Positions 1-5,790 of a stretch of 6,817 nucleotides of DNA are shown here, piece after piece. Below the pieces are notes generated by a model. It did no database searches. It had not been told where the DNA came from and was given only the letters and a program-made list of their open reading frames with translations. Numbering within the stretch: the stretch's first letter is position 1; the number at the start of each line of letters is the position of its first letter. This DNA is from Chloroflexota bacterium (GTDB lineage Bacteria > Chloroflexota > Dehalococcoidia > Dehalococcoidales > RBG-16-60-22), in NCBI GenBank assembly GCA_025358235.1, contig JANYKH010000240.1:1-6817 (forward strand), read 5' to 3'. The position numbers and the translations under genes were made by a program.

Positions 1-1215
1 GATTTCTTCAGCGGGGATTCCCTCGCCGGTGTCGATTACGCTGATTTCTACCTGGCTGCCGGTATGCCGGGCGGTTACTTTTACTTCCCCACCCTTGGGA
101 GTGTGAGTTATGGCGTTATTCAACAGGTTATGCAGTACTTCACTGATGCGCTGGGCATCGACATCGCACAACGGCAGGCTCTTTTCCAGATCGAAATTAA
201 TGGATAGTCCTTTGGCTACCGCCTGGCCCTGCATGGCGGTTACCGCGCTGCGGATAAGCTGCCCCATCTCTTCCGGTTGTCGCATCAGTTTAAGTTCCCC
301 GGCTTCCGCCAGGCTCAATTCTTGCAAATCATTCACGATGCGGGAAAGCAGCTCCGCTTCTTCGCTCAAACTGGAAATGGTCTCCGGACTTGCGGGGACA
401 ACACCATCGGACATAGCCTCAAGATAACCGCGGATGTTTGTCAAGGGTGTCCGCAGTTCATGGGCGGCGTCAGCCACCATGTTGCGGCGCAGTTTTTCAT
501 TCCGCTGCAGGTCAACCGCCATCAGGTTGAAAGTAGAGGCCAGTTGCCCGATTTCTCCCTTGTCTGACGTCTTAACCCGGTACGAAAAATCGCCTTTTCC
601 GAGCCGTGTGGCCGCTACGGTCAGGGCCTGGATAGGTTTAATGATTCGTCTGGAAAGCACCAGTGTGCTTATCAGCGCGATAACAACAGCAAGAATACCG
701 CCCCACAGGATAAAGCGGTTAATTGAGACAGACAGGCTGCGAGCCCCGGTACCGGAACTGCTTCCGAAGTACAGGGTGCCAATTGTTGGCGCGGTAGGCC
801 TGACCATCACCGGCGGCGAATCCTGCGGCGAGCGGGGCACTACCAGCACCGGGCCGGGACCTGGCTGGAGGGGTACCTTAAGGATATTTGGAGGAGGAGT
901 ATAGTCAGCACCGATAATTTTAGCTTCGGAATCGCCAACCACTACTCCGGTATTATTGGTAAGAATAATGTGCTGGCTCTCGCTGGTGCCCAGCTGCTGC
1001 ACCAGGCTCTGGACGTTGCTCCAATCGCCGCGGGCAAAATAATAGCGGGTAAGCAGATAGCCGACGCGGTTTATCTGGACTTCCTGGTAGTGGTTTTCAA
1101 ATTGCTCTATTTCGTCTAAAGCGCTGCGGCTGACGAAGAAGGCGATGGTGCCGATAGCGACGAAGATAACCAGGATAAAGGATGTTAATAGCCGGAAACG
1201 CAGCCCGTGGATCAC
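1..1215 (-). CDS. Sensor histidine kinase, C-terminus cut off by window edge
   Basis: Membrane-bound sensor kinase expected to autophosphorylate on His and pass the phosphate to the response regulator encoded just upstream. Translation from GTG at 1215 gives 405 codons with no stop. Visible in order: TM helix about residues 9-28; an extracytoplasmic loop about 29-167 with a proline-rich stretch (105-144); TM helix 168-187; a HAMP-like linker about 188-240; an H-box AHELRTPL with phospho-acceptor His252; an N-box NLLNNA at 363-368; and a G1 box DTGEG at 395-399. The F/G2 boxes and the end of the ATPase domain lie beyond the left edge. The GTG overlaps the regulator stop (GTGA, 1215-1212), and AAGGAG at 1224-1229 sits 8 bases upstream, so the pair is translationally coupled. 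The BaeS/ResE/CssS class fits the layout. The stimulus cannot be read from the sequence. Confidence 0.95.
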   Translation of the reverse strand, partial: MIHGLRFRLLTSFILVIFVAIGTIAFFVSRSALDEIEQFENHYQEVQINRVGYLLTRYYFARGDWSNVQSLVQQLGTSESQHIILTNNTGVVVGDSEAKIIGADYTPPPNILKVPLQPGPGPVLVVPRSPQDSPPVMVRPTAPTIGTLYFGSSSGTGARSLSVSINRFILWGGILAVVIALISTLVLSRRIIKPIQALTVAATRLGKGDFSYRVKTSDKGEIGQLASTFNLMAVDLQRNEKLRRNMVADAAHELRTPLTNIRGYLEAMSDGVVPASPETISSLSEEAELLSRIVNDLQELSLAEAGELKLMRQPEEMGQLIRSAVTAMQGQAVAKGLSINFDLEKSLPLCDVDAQRISEVLHNLLNNAITHTPKGGEVKVTARHTGSQVEISVIDTGEGIPAEEI

Positions 1216-1913
1216 TTATCAAGCTCCTTGCAGAACTTGTAGCCGGCGGCGTAAATAGTGACGATGTAGCGGGGATGGGCGGGATCTGGTTCCAGTTTGC
1301 GCCGAAGATTAAGAATGTGCACGTCAATCGTCCGGTCAAAACCGGCGAAGTCATAGCCAAATACCTTTTCAATGAGACGGGCGCGGCTAAAAACTGTACC
1401 GGGTTCCCGCAAAAGGACGGTGAGGATTTTAAATTCAACAGGGGTCAGGTTAAGTAATTTACCGCCGAATGAAGCTTCGTGACTGGCCAGATCTACTGTC
1501 ACGTCTCCGGCTTTGATGATAGAAGGGCCGCGCATAAACTCATCTTTAGGCAGGCGGCGCAAAACCGCCCGCACGCGGGCGGCCAGTTCCTTAGGGCTAA
1601 AGGGTTTTGTAATATAGTCGTCCGCGCCAAGTTCGAGACCTTTAACGCGGTCTTCTTCAGTGGTTTTAGCGGTCAGCATAACTATGGGGACATCGGATTC
1701 AGCGCGTAGCGTGCGGCAGACCTGGAGACCGTCTTTACCCGGCAGCATGATATCCAGGACGACGAGATCAGGGTGGTGTTCCCGCGCCAAACGCAAGGCG
1801 TCAATACCATCATAGGCTACCAACACCTTGTAGCCGTCACGGTTCAGGTAGAGCCGGACCAGTTCAACGGTTTTAGCATCATCATCAACTACGAGAACAC
1901 GTTTTGCTACCAT
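1212..1913 (-). CDS. OmpR/PhoB-family response regulator
   Basis: Cytoplasmic DNA-binding transcription regulator of 233 residues, the usual family length. The receiver domain (about 4-122) has the acidic pocket D10-D12, phospho-acceptor D54 in VVLDIMLPG, T81 and K103 in ITKPF. A winged-helix effector domain (about 130-230) contains the typical LTPVEFKIL, a recognition-helix region with FDRTIDVHILNLRRKLEPD, and a final GYKF hairpin. The ATG at 1913 has GAGGT 9 bases upstream. The kinase gene follows with a 4-base overlap, so it is the cognate partner. A TTAA-type direct repeat lies 32 bases before the start codon, suggesting autoregulation. With htrA and an envelope protein next door, a role like CssR/CpxR (secretion or envelope stress) is plausible, but this is inference; a phosphate-type regulator of the PhoP/PhoB class cannot be excluded. 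Confidence 0.97.
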   Translation of the reverse strand: MVAKRVLVVDDDAKTVELVRLYLNRDGYKVLVAYDGIDALRLAREHHPDLVVLDIMLPGKDGLQVCRTLRAESDVPIVMLTAKTTEEDRVKGLELGADDYITKPFSPKELAARVRAVLRRLPKDEFMRGPSIIKAGDVTVDLASHEASFGGKLLNLTPVEFKILTVLLREPGTVFSRARLIEKVFGYDFAGFDRTIDVHILNLRRKLEPDPAHPRYIVTIYAAGYKFCKELDK

Positions 1914-1933
1914 TCCACCACTACCTCATATAT

Positions 1934-1965
1934 ATATTATTTCATAATTGTTAAGAAACCGTTAA
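1934..1965 (-). promoter_or_regulatory. Direct-repeat regulator box and -10 upstream of the response regulator
   Basis: Read on the minus strand, TTAACG-N5-TTAACA (within 1946-1965) is a direct repeat with 11-base period, the geometry bound by tandem OmpR/PhoB-family dimers and very close to the TTAACA-N5-TTAACA boxes of Bacillus PhoP. Nine bases further is TAATAT (1939-1934), a 4/6 match to a -10. The same box, 16/20 identical, stands before the NEW3 gene with the same 9-base spacing. If this -10 is used, the transcript begins very close to the GAGGT ribosome binding site, so the exact start point is uncertain. Confidence 0.6.
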
Positions 1966-1994
1966 TTCTCTCTCGGAGAACTATTTTCAGGCAT

Positions 1995-2047
1995 AAAAAA
2001 TCCCCCTCTCCCGCTCGGAACCAGGGTGAGGTCGGGCGGGGAGGGGA
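1995..2047 (-). terminator. Rho-independent terminator of the NEW3 gene
   Basis: A GC-rich inverted repeat pairs 2001-2014 with 2036-2047 (about 12 pairs with single-base bulges at 2006 and 2009; loop about 21 bases). Read on the minus strand it is followed by six T residues (2000-1995). It lies about 30 bases past the stop codon of the NEW3 gene and separates that gene from the promoter of the response regulator. There is no T tract on the plus side, so it acts only for minus-strand transcripts. Confidence 0.8.
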
Positions 2048-2075
2048 AATCAGGAGATAATTTTATCTCTAAACT

Positions 2076-3044
2076 TTATCTCTTAATATATTTCAGAAAA
2101 CCAAAACAGGCGCCGATAATCAGGACGGCGATGGCGATAACACCGACCCAGCGCCAGATGCTCTCGCTAACGACAGAGACCCGGATATCCAGTTGCTGCG
2201 CCTTGGACTGAGTTCCCTCAGCCGTGAGGCTGACGATATAGTCCCCATCAGGGGTATTGGCTGCGGGTTTGATATTTACATCCACAGCTTTCTCGTCGAA
2301 GTAAGCAAGAGAATCGACTACGCTCGGGCTATAGCTTACCGTCCAGCCTTGAGGTTTAACTTCGGTAAATTTGATCTGATCGATTGGCGCGGTCCCCATA
2401 TTCTGGACCTTGACGGAGAAGAAGTTATCCTGGCCTGATTTCGCGGTCATTGCGGTCTGGTCTGTTGCGGAAACCAGCGTCAATCGGTACGCCGGAACGA
2501 TTTTGGCTACCAAGTCATAGGAGGCTTTCAGGGTGCCGGATGAAGCGGTAAGGGTGATCTTATAATCGCCGGGGTCCGGCAGAGGGAAGACTACTGCGCT
2601 GGCAACGACGTTTACCGTTGTACCGGCAAATGACGGCTCAACGCGGATGGATGAAATCTTGGTAGCAGCATCATACTGGGGATTGATATATACGTCCCAG
2701 CCGGCGGGGCCGCGGGCCTGCAGGTCAAATACCTTCGGCGCGTAACCATCAAAAACTATTTTACATTCAAAAGAAATTTTGCCGCCAACCGAGGCTTCCA
2801 CGCGCGGGTAAGTGGGGTTAATGGTGAGGTTTTCCGGCGGGAGTGTAGGGGCGGGGGTCGGGGTGGGCGTCGCCACCGCAATTGTTGTGGCCGTGGGGGA
2901 GGGTGAGGGAGTGGCCGTAACATTCGTAGAAGTGGTGGTTACCGTGGGGGTGGGGGTATCTGCGGCAAGGGCCAATACTGGCATCAAAGCGATAGTTGCC
3001 AGCATGACAATGCCCAGACAAACAAAAAATCGTGCCATCTTCAC
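2076..3044 (-). CDS. Secreted, C-terminally anchored protein with Thr/Pro linker and NEW3-like domains
   Basis: About 322 residues. It has an N-terminal signal peptide (hydrophobic core FFVCLGIVMLATIALMPVLA ending near ALAADT), a Thr/Pro/Ser-rich linker (about 30-75), then two beta-sandwich domains: about 76-190 and 192-290, the second resembling the NEW3 (alpha-galactosidase-associated, COG1470-like) family with NMGTAPIDQIKF and PDGDYIVSL. One TM helix follows (about 298-317), then basic KYIKR, placing the domains outside the cell. No catalytic residues are recognised; NEW3 modules are usually structural or ligand-binding. Start: GAGGTGAT matches anti-SD well and lies 7 bases before GTG 3044. 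GTG 3056 (inside the SD) and ATG 3038 are alternatives. A PhoP-like box and -10 lie upstream and a strong terminator follows, so it is a single-gene unit. The partner or substrate is unknown. Confidence 0.85.
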   Translation of the reverse strand: MKMARFFVCLGIVMLATIALMPVLALAADTPTPTVTTTSTNVTATPSPSPTATTIAVATPTPTPAPTLPPENLTINPTYPRVEASVGGKISFECKIVFDGYAPKVFDLQARGPAGWDVYINPQYDAATKISSIRVEPSFAGTTVNVVASAVVFPLPDPGDYKITLTASSGTLKASYDLVAKIVPAYRLTLVSATDQTAMTAKSGQDNFFSVKVQNMGTAPIDQIKFTEVKPQGWTVSYSPSVVDSLAYFDEKAVDVNIKPAANTPDGDYIVSLTAEGTQSKAQQLDIRVSVVSESIWRWVGVIAIAVLIIGACFGFLKYIKR

Positions 3045-3105
3045 TGTTTTTATCACCTCGAATTTAAGCTCCTGTGTAAAACGTAATAAAAGGGTTTTGA
3101 TGAAA

Positions 3106-3126
3106 GTGTAATATTTGAGTTTACAC
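3106..3126. repeat. Inverted repeat GTGTAA/TTACAC in the NEW3 gene leader
   Basis: Perfect 6-base arms GTGTAA (3106-3111) and TTACAC (3121-3126) flank a 9-base loop. The element begins about 8 bases downstream of the proposed -10 of the NEW3 gene, so it would lie at the very 5' end of the mRNA. A third GTGTAA copy lies at 3074-3079, 32 bases from the left arm. It could be an operator or a 5' stabilising hairpin; the short arms leave room for chance. Confidence 0.4.
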
Positions 3127-3133
3127 TATGACC

Positions 3134-3165
3134 ATTATGCTAATCAATTGTTAAGACGCTATTAA
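3134..3165 (-). promoter_or_regulatory. Direct-repeat regulator box and -10 upstream of the NEW3 gene
   Basis: On the minus strand, TTAATA-N5-TTAACA (within 3146-3165) repeats the box found before the response regulator (16 of 20 bases identical, including the 10-base core CTTAACAATT). CATAAT (3139-3134), a 5/6 match to TATAAT, follows 9 bases after the box. This is the arrangement of PhoB-type activated promoters, where the box replaces the -35 element. It predicts a leader of roughly 80 bases before the GTG at 3044. Confidence 0.65.
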
Positions 3166-3176
3166 GGCTGAATTGG

Positions 3177-3218
3177 ATAAAATAAGACCACAGGGGGTTT
3201 TAAAGCCCGACTGTGGTC
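3177..3218 (-). terminator. Rho-independent terminator of htrA
   Basis: GACCACAG (3186-3193) and CTGTGGTC (3211-3218) form a perfect 8-base stem, with a possible inner GGG/CCC extension. On the minus strand the stem is followed by TTATTTTATC. It begins 21 bases after the htrA stop codon and precedes the regulated promoter of the NEW3 gene, so the two genes are separate transcription units apart from read-through. Confidence 0.75.
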
Positions 3219-3239
3219 CGGATTGGTTAATAGTAAGTC

Positions 3240-4415
3240 TTACCTGCCCTGCTGGTTATTACGGCCCCGGGGGATGCGGGGGGTGGGTTGGGGAGTTGGA
3301 GCCGGTGAAGGGGCGGGGATAACGTTGACCGAGGCATTGACCGGCCGTGCTTCAAGTGTGATGACAATATGAATGGTCTGCCCGGCGCGAAGGATCGTCA
3401 GGTCTACTTTATCGCCGACCATTTTGGAAGATACATATGCAGCAACTTCTTCAATAGTGCGTACGGGTTTGCCGTCGAGTGCAGTAATTACATCGCCGCC
3501 AACTCCCGGCGTGGTCGCAGTGGCAACAACTCCACCCTTGAGCCCGGCTTTATCGGACGGGCCGCCCGCTACAACGCTGGCGACATAGACGCCTTCATTA
3601 ACTGATATGCCCAGGGTCTGGGCAGTGGCGGCCGTCAGTGAAGCGCCGCTGATGCCGAGCCAGGGACGGGTAACCGCCTGCCCGGTGAGCAGCGAGGGTA
3701 GGGCGCGAGTGGCGACATTGGAGGCGACAGCAAAGCCCAGGCCTCTGGCGCCGTTGGTATTTTCGACGGCAGTGTTGATACCGATAACCTGCCCGTTAGC
3801 GTCCAGCAAAGGTCCGCCGGAGTTGCCCGGGTTAATAGCCGCGTCAGTCTGTATCATGCCCGTCAGCCCTGAGGTCAAAGTGCGGTTGACGCCGCTGACC
3901 ACGCCGACGGTGATGGTGTTATTCAGTCCGTAAGGAGTGCCCATGGCGATAGCCATCTGCCCGGGCTTAACCAGGCTGGAATCTGCCAGCACCAGGGGGG
4001 TTACACCGGCCATAACTGAGGGATCAACGGAAATCAGTGCGAGATCGTCGGCAGTATCGGTGCCGACTACTTTGGCGTCCACCGTGCCGTTTTTGGTAAG
4101 AACCTTAACGGCGGTGGCCCCTTCAACTACGTGATTGTTCGTCAGGATGTGGCCCTGCCCGTCAATCAGAAAACCGGAACCCTGGCCCTGGGAGAAACCC
4201 CGCCCCAGAACCCCGGCACCCTGTTGACTGACCATGATTTCTACCACGGCCGGTCCGGCGGTTTCATAAATAGACATCACCGTGTCCTGGCTGTAGGGCG
4301 CGGCTGCTGAGGCTAGCGTGGGTCCAAACTGGACGCCGGCCCCTAAAACGTAGCCGCCCCCACCAATAAGCATCACGGCCATTAAGGCGAGAAGTATATT
4401 TTTGATTTTGTTCAT
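3240..4415 (-). CDS. htrA: HtrA/DegP-type trypsin-like serine protease with one PDZ domain
   Basis: Envelope quality-control protease (S1C family) that degrades misfolded exported proteins. 391 residues from ATG 4415, preceded by AAGGAG with 6-base spacing; the upstream in-frame ATG at 4442 lacks comparable support. Visible: an N-terminal hydrophobic anchor or signal (about 6-27); a protease domain about 45-245 with the catalytic triad His95 in TNNHVV, Asp124 in DDLAL and Ser199 in GNSGGP; a PDZ domain about 255-365 starting at RPWLGISG; and a Pro-rich basic tail ending in GRNNQQGR. With a single PDZ and an uncleaved-type anchor it resembles DegS/HhoA/Firmicutes HtrA more than two-PDZ DegP. 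It stands first in a minus-strand series with a membrane-anchored NEW3 protein and a two-component system, a setting like CssRS-HtrA of Bacillus, though the shared regulator box was not found before htrA itself. Confidence 0.95.
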   Translation of the reverse strand: MNKIKNILLALMAVMLIGGGGYVLGAGVQFGPTLASAAAPYSQDTVMSIYETAGPAVVEIMVSQQGAGVLGRGFSQGQGSGFLIDGQGHILTNNHVVEGATAVKVLTKNGTVDAKVVGTDTADDLALISVDPSVMAGVTPLVLADSSLVKPGQMAIAMGTPYGLNNTITVGVVSGVNRTLTSGLTGMIQTDAAINPGNSGGPLLDANGQVIGINTAVENTNGARGLGFAVASNVATRALPSLLTGQAVTRPWLGISGASLTAATAQTLGISVNEGVYVASVVAGGPSDKAGLKGGVVATATTPGVGGDVITALDGKPVRTIEEVAAYVSSKMVGDKVDLTILRAGQTIHIVITLEARPVNASVNVIPAPSPAPTPQPTPRIPRGRNNQQGR

Positions 4416-4702
4416 TTTAGTCTCCTTGGTTAAACCGTTCATTTACCTATATAACGAATAAAAAGGCTGATTGTTACTGTGGGAAGAAAAATAAACAGGT
4501 GTTTGTTTTAACATTTCTACCCCTCCGCCGTGTTAATCAGAACAATTGATTGAATATTCTTATTGTAGAGAAGGATTGTTATGGGATTATTAAGATAATA
4601 TTTCGAACAGGCGCGGTTGAGTCCGGAATTGGGGAGCAGCTTCGTGACAAAGACAAGTGTATTTGCTAGAATCTTGGGGAATTCGTGCATTAGGGGGGCC
4701 TT
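4416..4702. other. Divergent intergenic region between htrA and pduO
   Basis: This A+T-rich gap must hold promoters for both blocks. No tRNA, insertion sequence or cobalamin riboswitch (no B12-box) was recognised. On the plus strand AACAATTGATT at 4541-4551 matches 11 bases of the promoter-proximal half of the box before the NEW3 gene, with a nearby TTAAT but wrong spacing. A weak A+T-rich stem pairs 4553-4561 with 4592-4602. Short open frames here are not protein-like and are interrupted by stops. Confidence 0.5.
4448..4477 (-). promoter_or_regulatory. Possible sigma-70-type promoter of htrA
   Basis: On the minus strand GTAACA (4477-4472, 4/6 match to -35) and TATATA (4453-4448, 4/6 match to -10) are separated by 18 bases and lie 33-62 bases before the ATG. 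The match is modest and the region is A+T-rich, so a chance occurrence is possible. Confidence 0.3.
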
Positions 4703-5245
4703 CTGAAAACTTTCAATCAAGGCGATCAGGGTGAGACCAGCCTCCTCTTCGGACGCAGGGTTCCCAAGTCTCATCCCTGTTGTGAAGCCTACGGCACGCT
4801 CGATGAGGTAATATCCTTTCTTGGCCTGGCACGGAACCTGGTCAAGCACGAAGATACGCGCACGATCATTCTCGAAGTCCAGAAAGAGCTGTTCCGGTTA
4901 AACACCGAGTTGGCTGTCCTCCCGGAAGACTACGATCGTTTTTTGGCCACCTATCCCCCCGCCACCCGGCAGATGGTGGACAAACTGGAATCGCATATCC
5001 TTAATCTTGAATCACGGTTTAAAATGCCGCAGCGGTTTGTCATCCCCGCGGATAACGCCGGGGCGGCCGCGCTGGACATCGCCCGGGCCACCACCCGCCG
5101 CGGCGAACGCCGCATCGTCGAACTCCGGGCCAGCGGCGGCATGCGCAACGATTTTGTTCTGCAATACGTCAACCGCCTCGGAGACCTCCTGTTCACCCTG
5201 GCCAGATATGAAGAAGCTATTATTTCAATAGATAACACCCAATAA
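4703..5245 (+). CDS. pduO: PduO-type cob(I)alamin adenosyltransferase with a CTG start
   Basis: Transfers adenosyl from ATP to cob(I)alamin to make coenzyme B12. Coding similarity clearly extends upstream of the first standard start (TTG 4910): in the same frame are GDQGETSLL (residues 7-15, the N-terminal ATP-binding motif), CEAYGTLDE (27-35) and FLGLARN (39-45). The frame closes at TAG 4691-4693, and the only plausible start between is CTG 4703, with AGGGGG 5 bases upstream. That gives 180 residues, the normal family length. The C-terminal helix ARATTRRGER (127-136) carries the family Arg residues, and NRLGDLLF (157-164) is the final motif. Deviations: Gln rather than Thr before GD, and Asp in place of the usual His in ALDIAR. 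A sequencing error or recent start-codon loss (ATG to CTG) could explain the start. It leads a plus-strand operon; cobO begins 14 bases downstream. Confidence 0.85.
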   Translation: MKTFNQGDQGETSLLFGRRVPKSHPCCEAYGTLDEVISFLGLARNLVKHEDTRTIILEVQKELFRLNTELAVLPEDYDRFLATYPPATRQMVDKLESHILNLESRFKMPQRFVIPADNAGAAALDIARATTRRGERRIVELRASGGMRNDFVLQYVNRLGDLLFTLARYEEAIISIDNTQ

Positions 5246-5259
5246 AGCGGGAAGCAGTT

Positions 5260-5790
5260 TTGTCAGAAAATAACCGGGCAGGCATCATCCAGGTCTTTAC
5301 CGGAGATGGGAAAGGCAAGACCACCGCCGCCCTGGGACAGGTAATACGCGCGGCCGGGCACGGACTTCGCCCTTATGTCATTTTCTTCATGAAAGGCGAT
5401 TATCCTTACGGCGAGTTCAACGCCCTAAGGCACTATAACATCGACGTCTCAGTCTTCGGCATCCCCTGCCTAGCGGACCCCTCCCACCCCAAACCGGAAG
5501 AAATTGAACAGGCCCGGTTGGCCTTGCAAGAGGCGCGCCAGGCTATAGATAGCCGCCGATATGACCTGATTGTGCTGGATGAGATAAACGTAGCCGCGGC
5601 TTTCGGCCTGATTGAACTGGATGACTTGGTTGACCTCCTAAACCGCAAACCCCCTGAAATGGACCTCATCCTTACCGGCCGTTATGCCGCCCCTCCCGTG
5701 CTGGCGAAGGCTGACCTGGTGACGGAAATGCGGTGCGTAAAACACCCGTTCGACCGCGGTTTATTAGCCCGAAAAGGCATTGAGTATTAG
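5260..5790 (+). CDS. cobO: CobO/BtuR-type corrinoid adenosyltransferase
   Basis: Cytoplasmic P-loop enzyme that adenosylates corrinoids (cob(I)yrinic acid a,c-diamide or cobalamin) using ATP, in B12 synthesis or salvage. 176 residues, near the family length. Visible: Walker A GDGKGKTT (15-22); FFMKGD (42-47); VLDEIN (105-110, the metal-binding Walker B-like motif); and LTGRYAAP (about 137-144). The start is TTG 5260 with a weak GGGAAG 5 bases upstream; there is no earlier in-frame start because a stop precedes, and the family N-terminus begins just before Walker A, so TTG fits. It follows pduO, an unrelated enzyme with the same chemistry, by 14 bases, and its last 11 bases overlap the longest rdgB frame. 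It is assigned to the CobO branch from the residue pattern only. Confidence 0.93.
   Translation: MSENNRAGIIQVFTGDGKGKTTAALGQVIRAAGHGLRPYVIFFMKGDYPYGEFNALRHYNIDVSVFGIPCLADPSHPKPEEIEQARLALQEARQAIDSRRYDLIVLDEINVAAAFGLIELDDLVDLLNRKPPEMDLILTGRYAAPPVLAKADLVTEMRCVKHPFDRGLLARKGIEY

Noticed and set aside
434..904. 156-residue plus-strand open frame
   Set aside because: It is the antisense shadow of the histidine kinase, whose H-box and TM helices are clear in the minus frame.
2054..2069. GAGATAA/TTATCTC palindrome after the NEW3 stop codon
   Set aside because: Seven weak pairs with a 2-base loop and no T tract; the stronger terminator just beyond explains transcript ending.
4553..4602. A+T-rich inverted repeat (AATATTCTT with AAGATAATATT)
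   Set aside because: Needs a 2-base bulge and a 30-base loop; easily expected by chance in A+T-rich DNA.
4610..4660. Possible cobalamin riboswitch upstream of pduO
   Set aside because: A GGTTGAGTCCGG stretch faintly recalls part of the consensus, but no B12-box (AGCCAGGAGACC-like) or CCCGCCACTG core is present.
4517..4849. 110-residue open frame on the minus strand
   Set aside because: Half of it lies antisense to the recognised N-terminus of pduO and the rest is A+T-rich intergenic DNA; no family resemblance.
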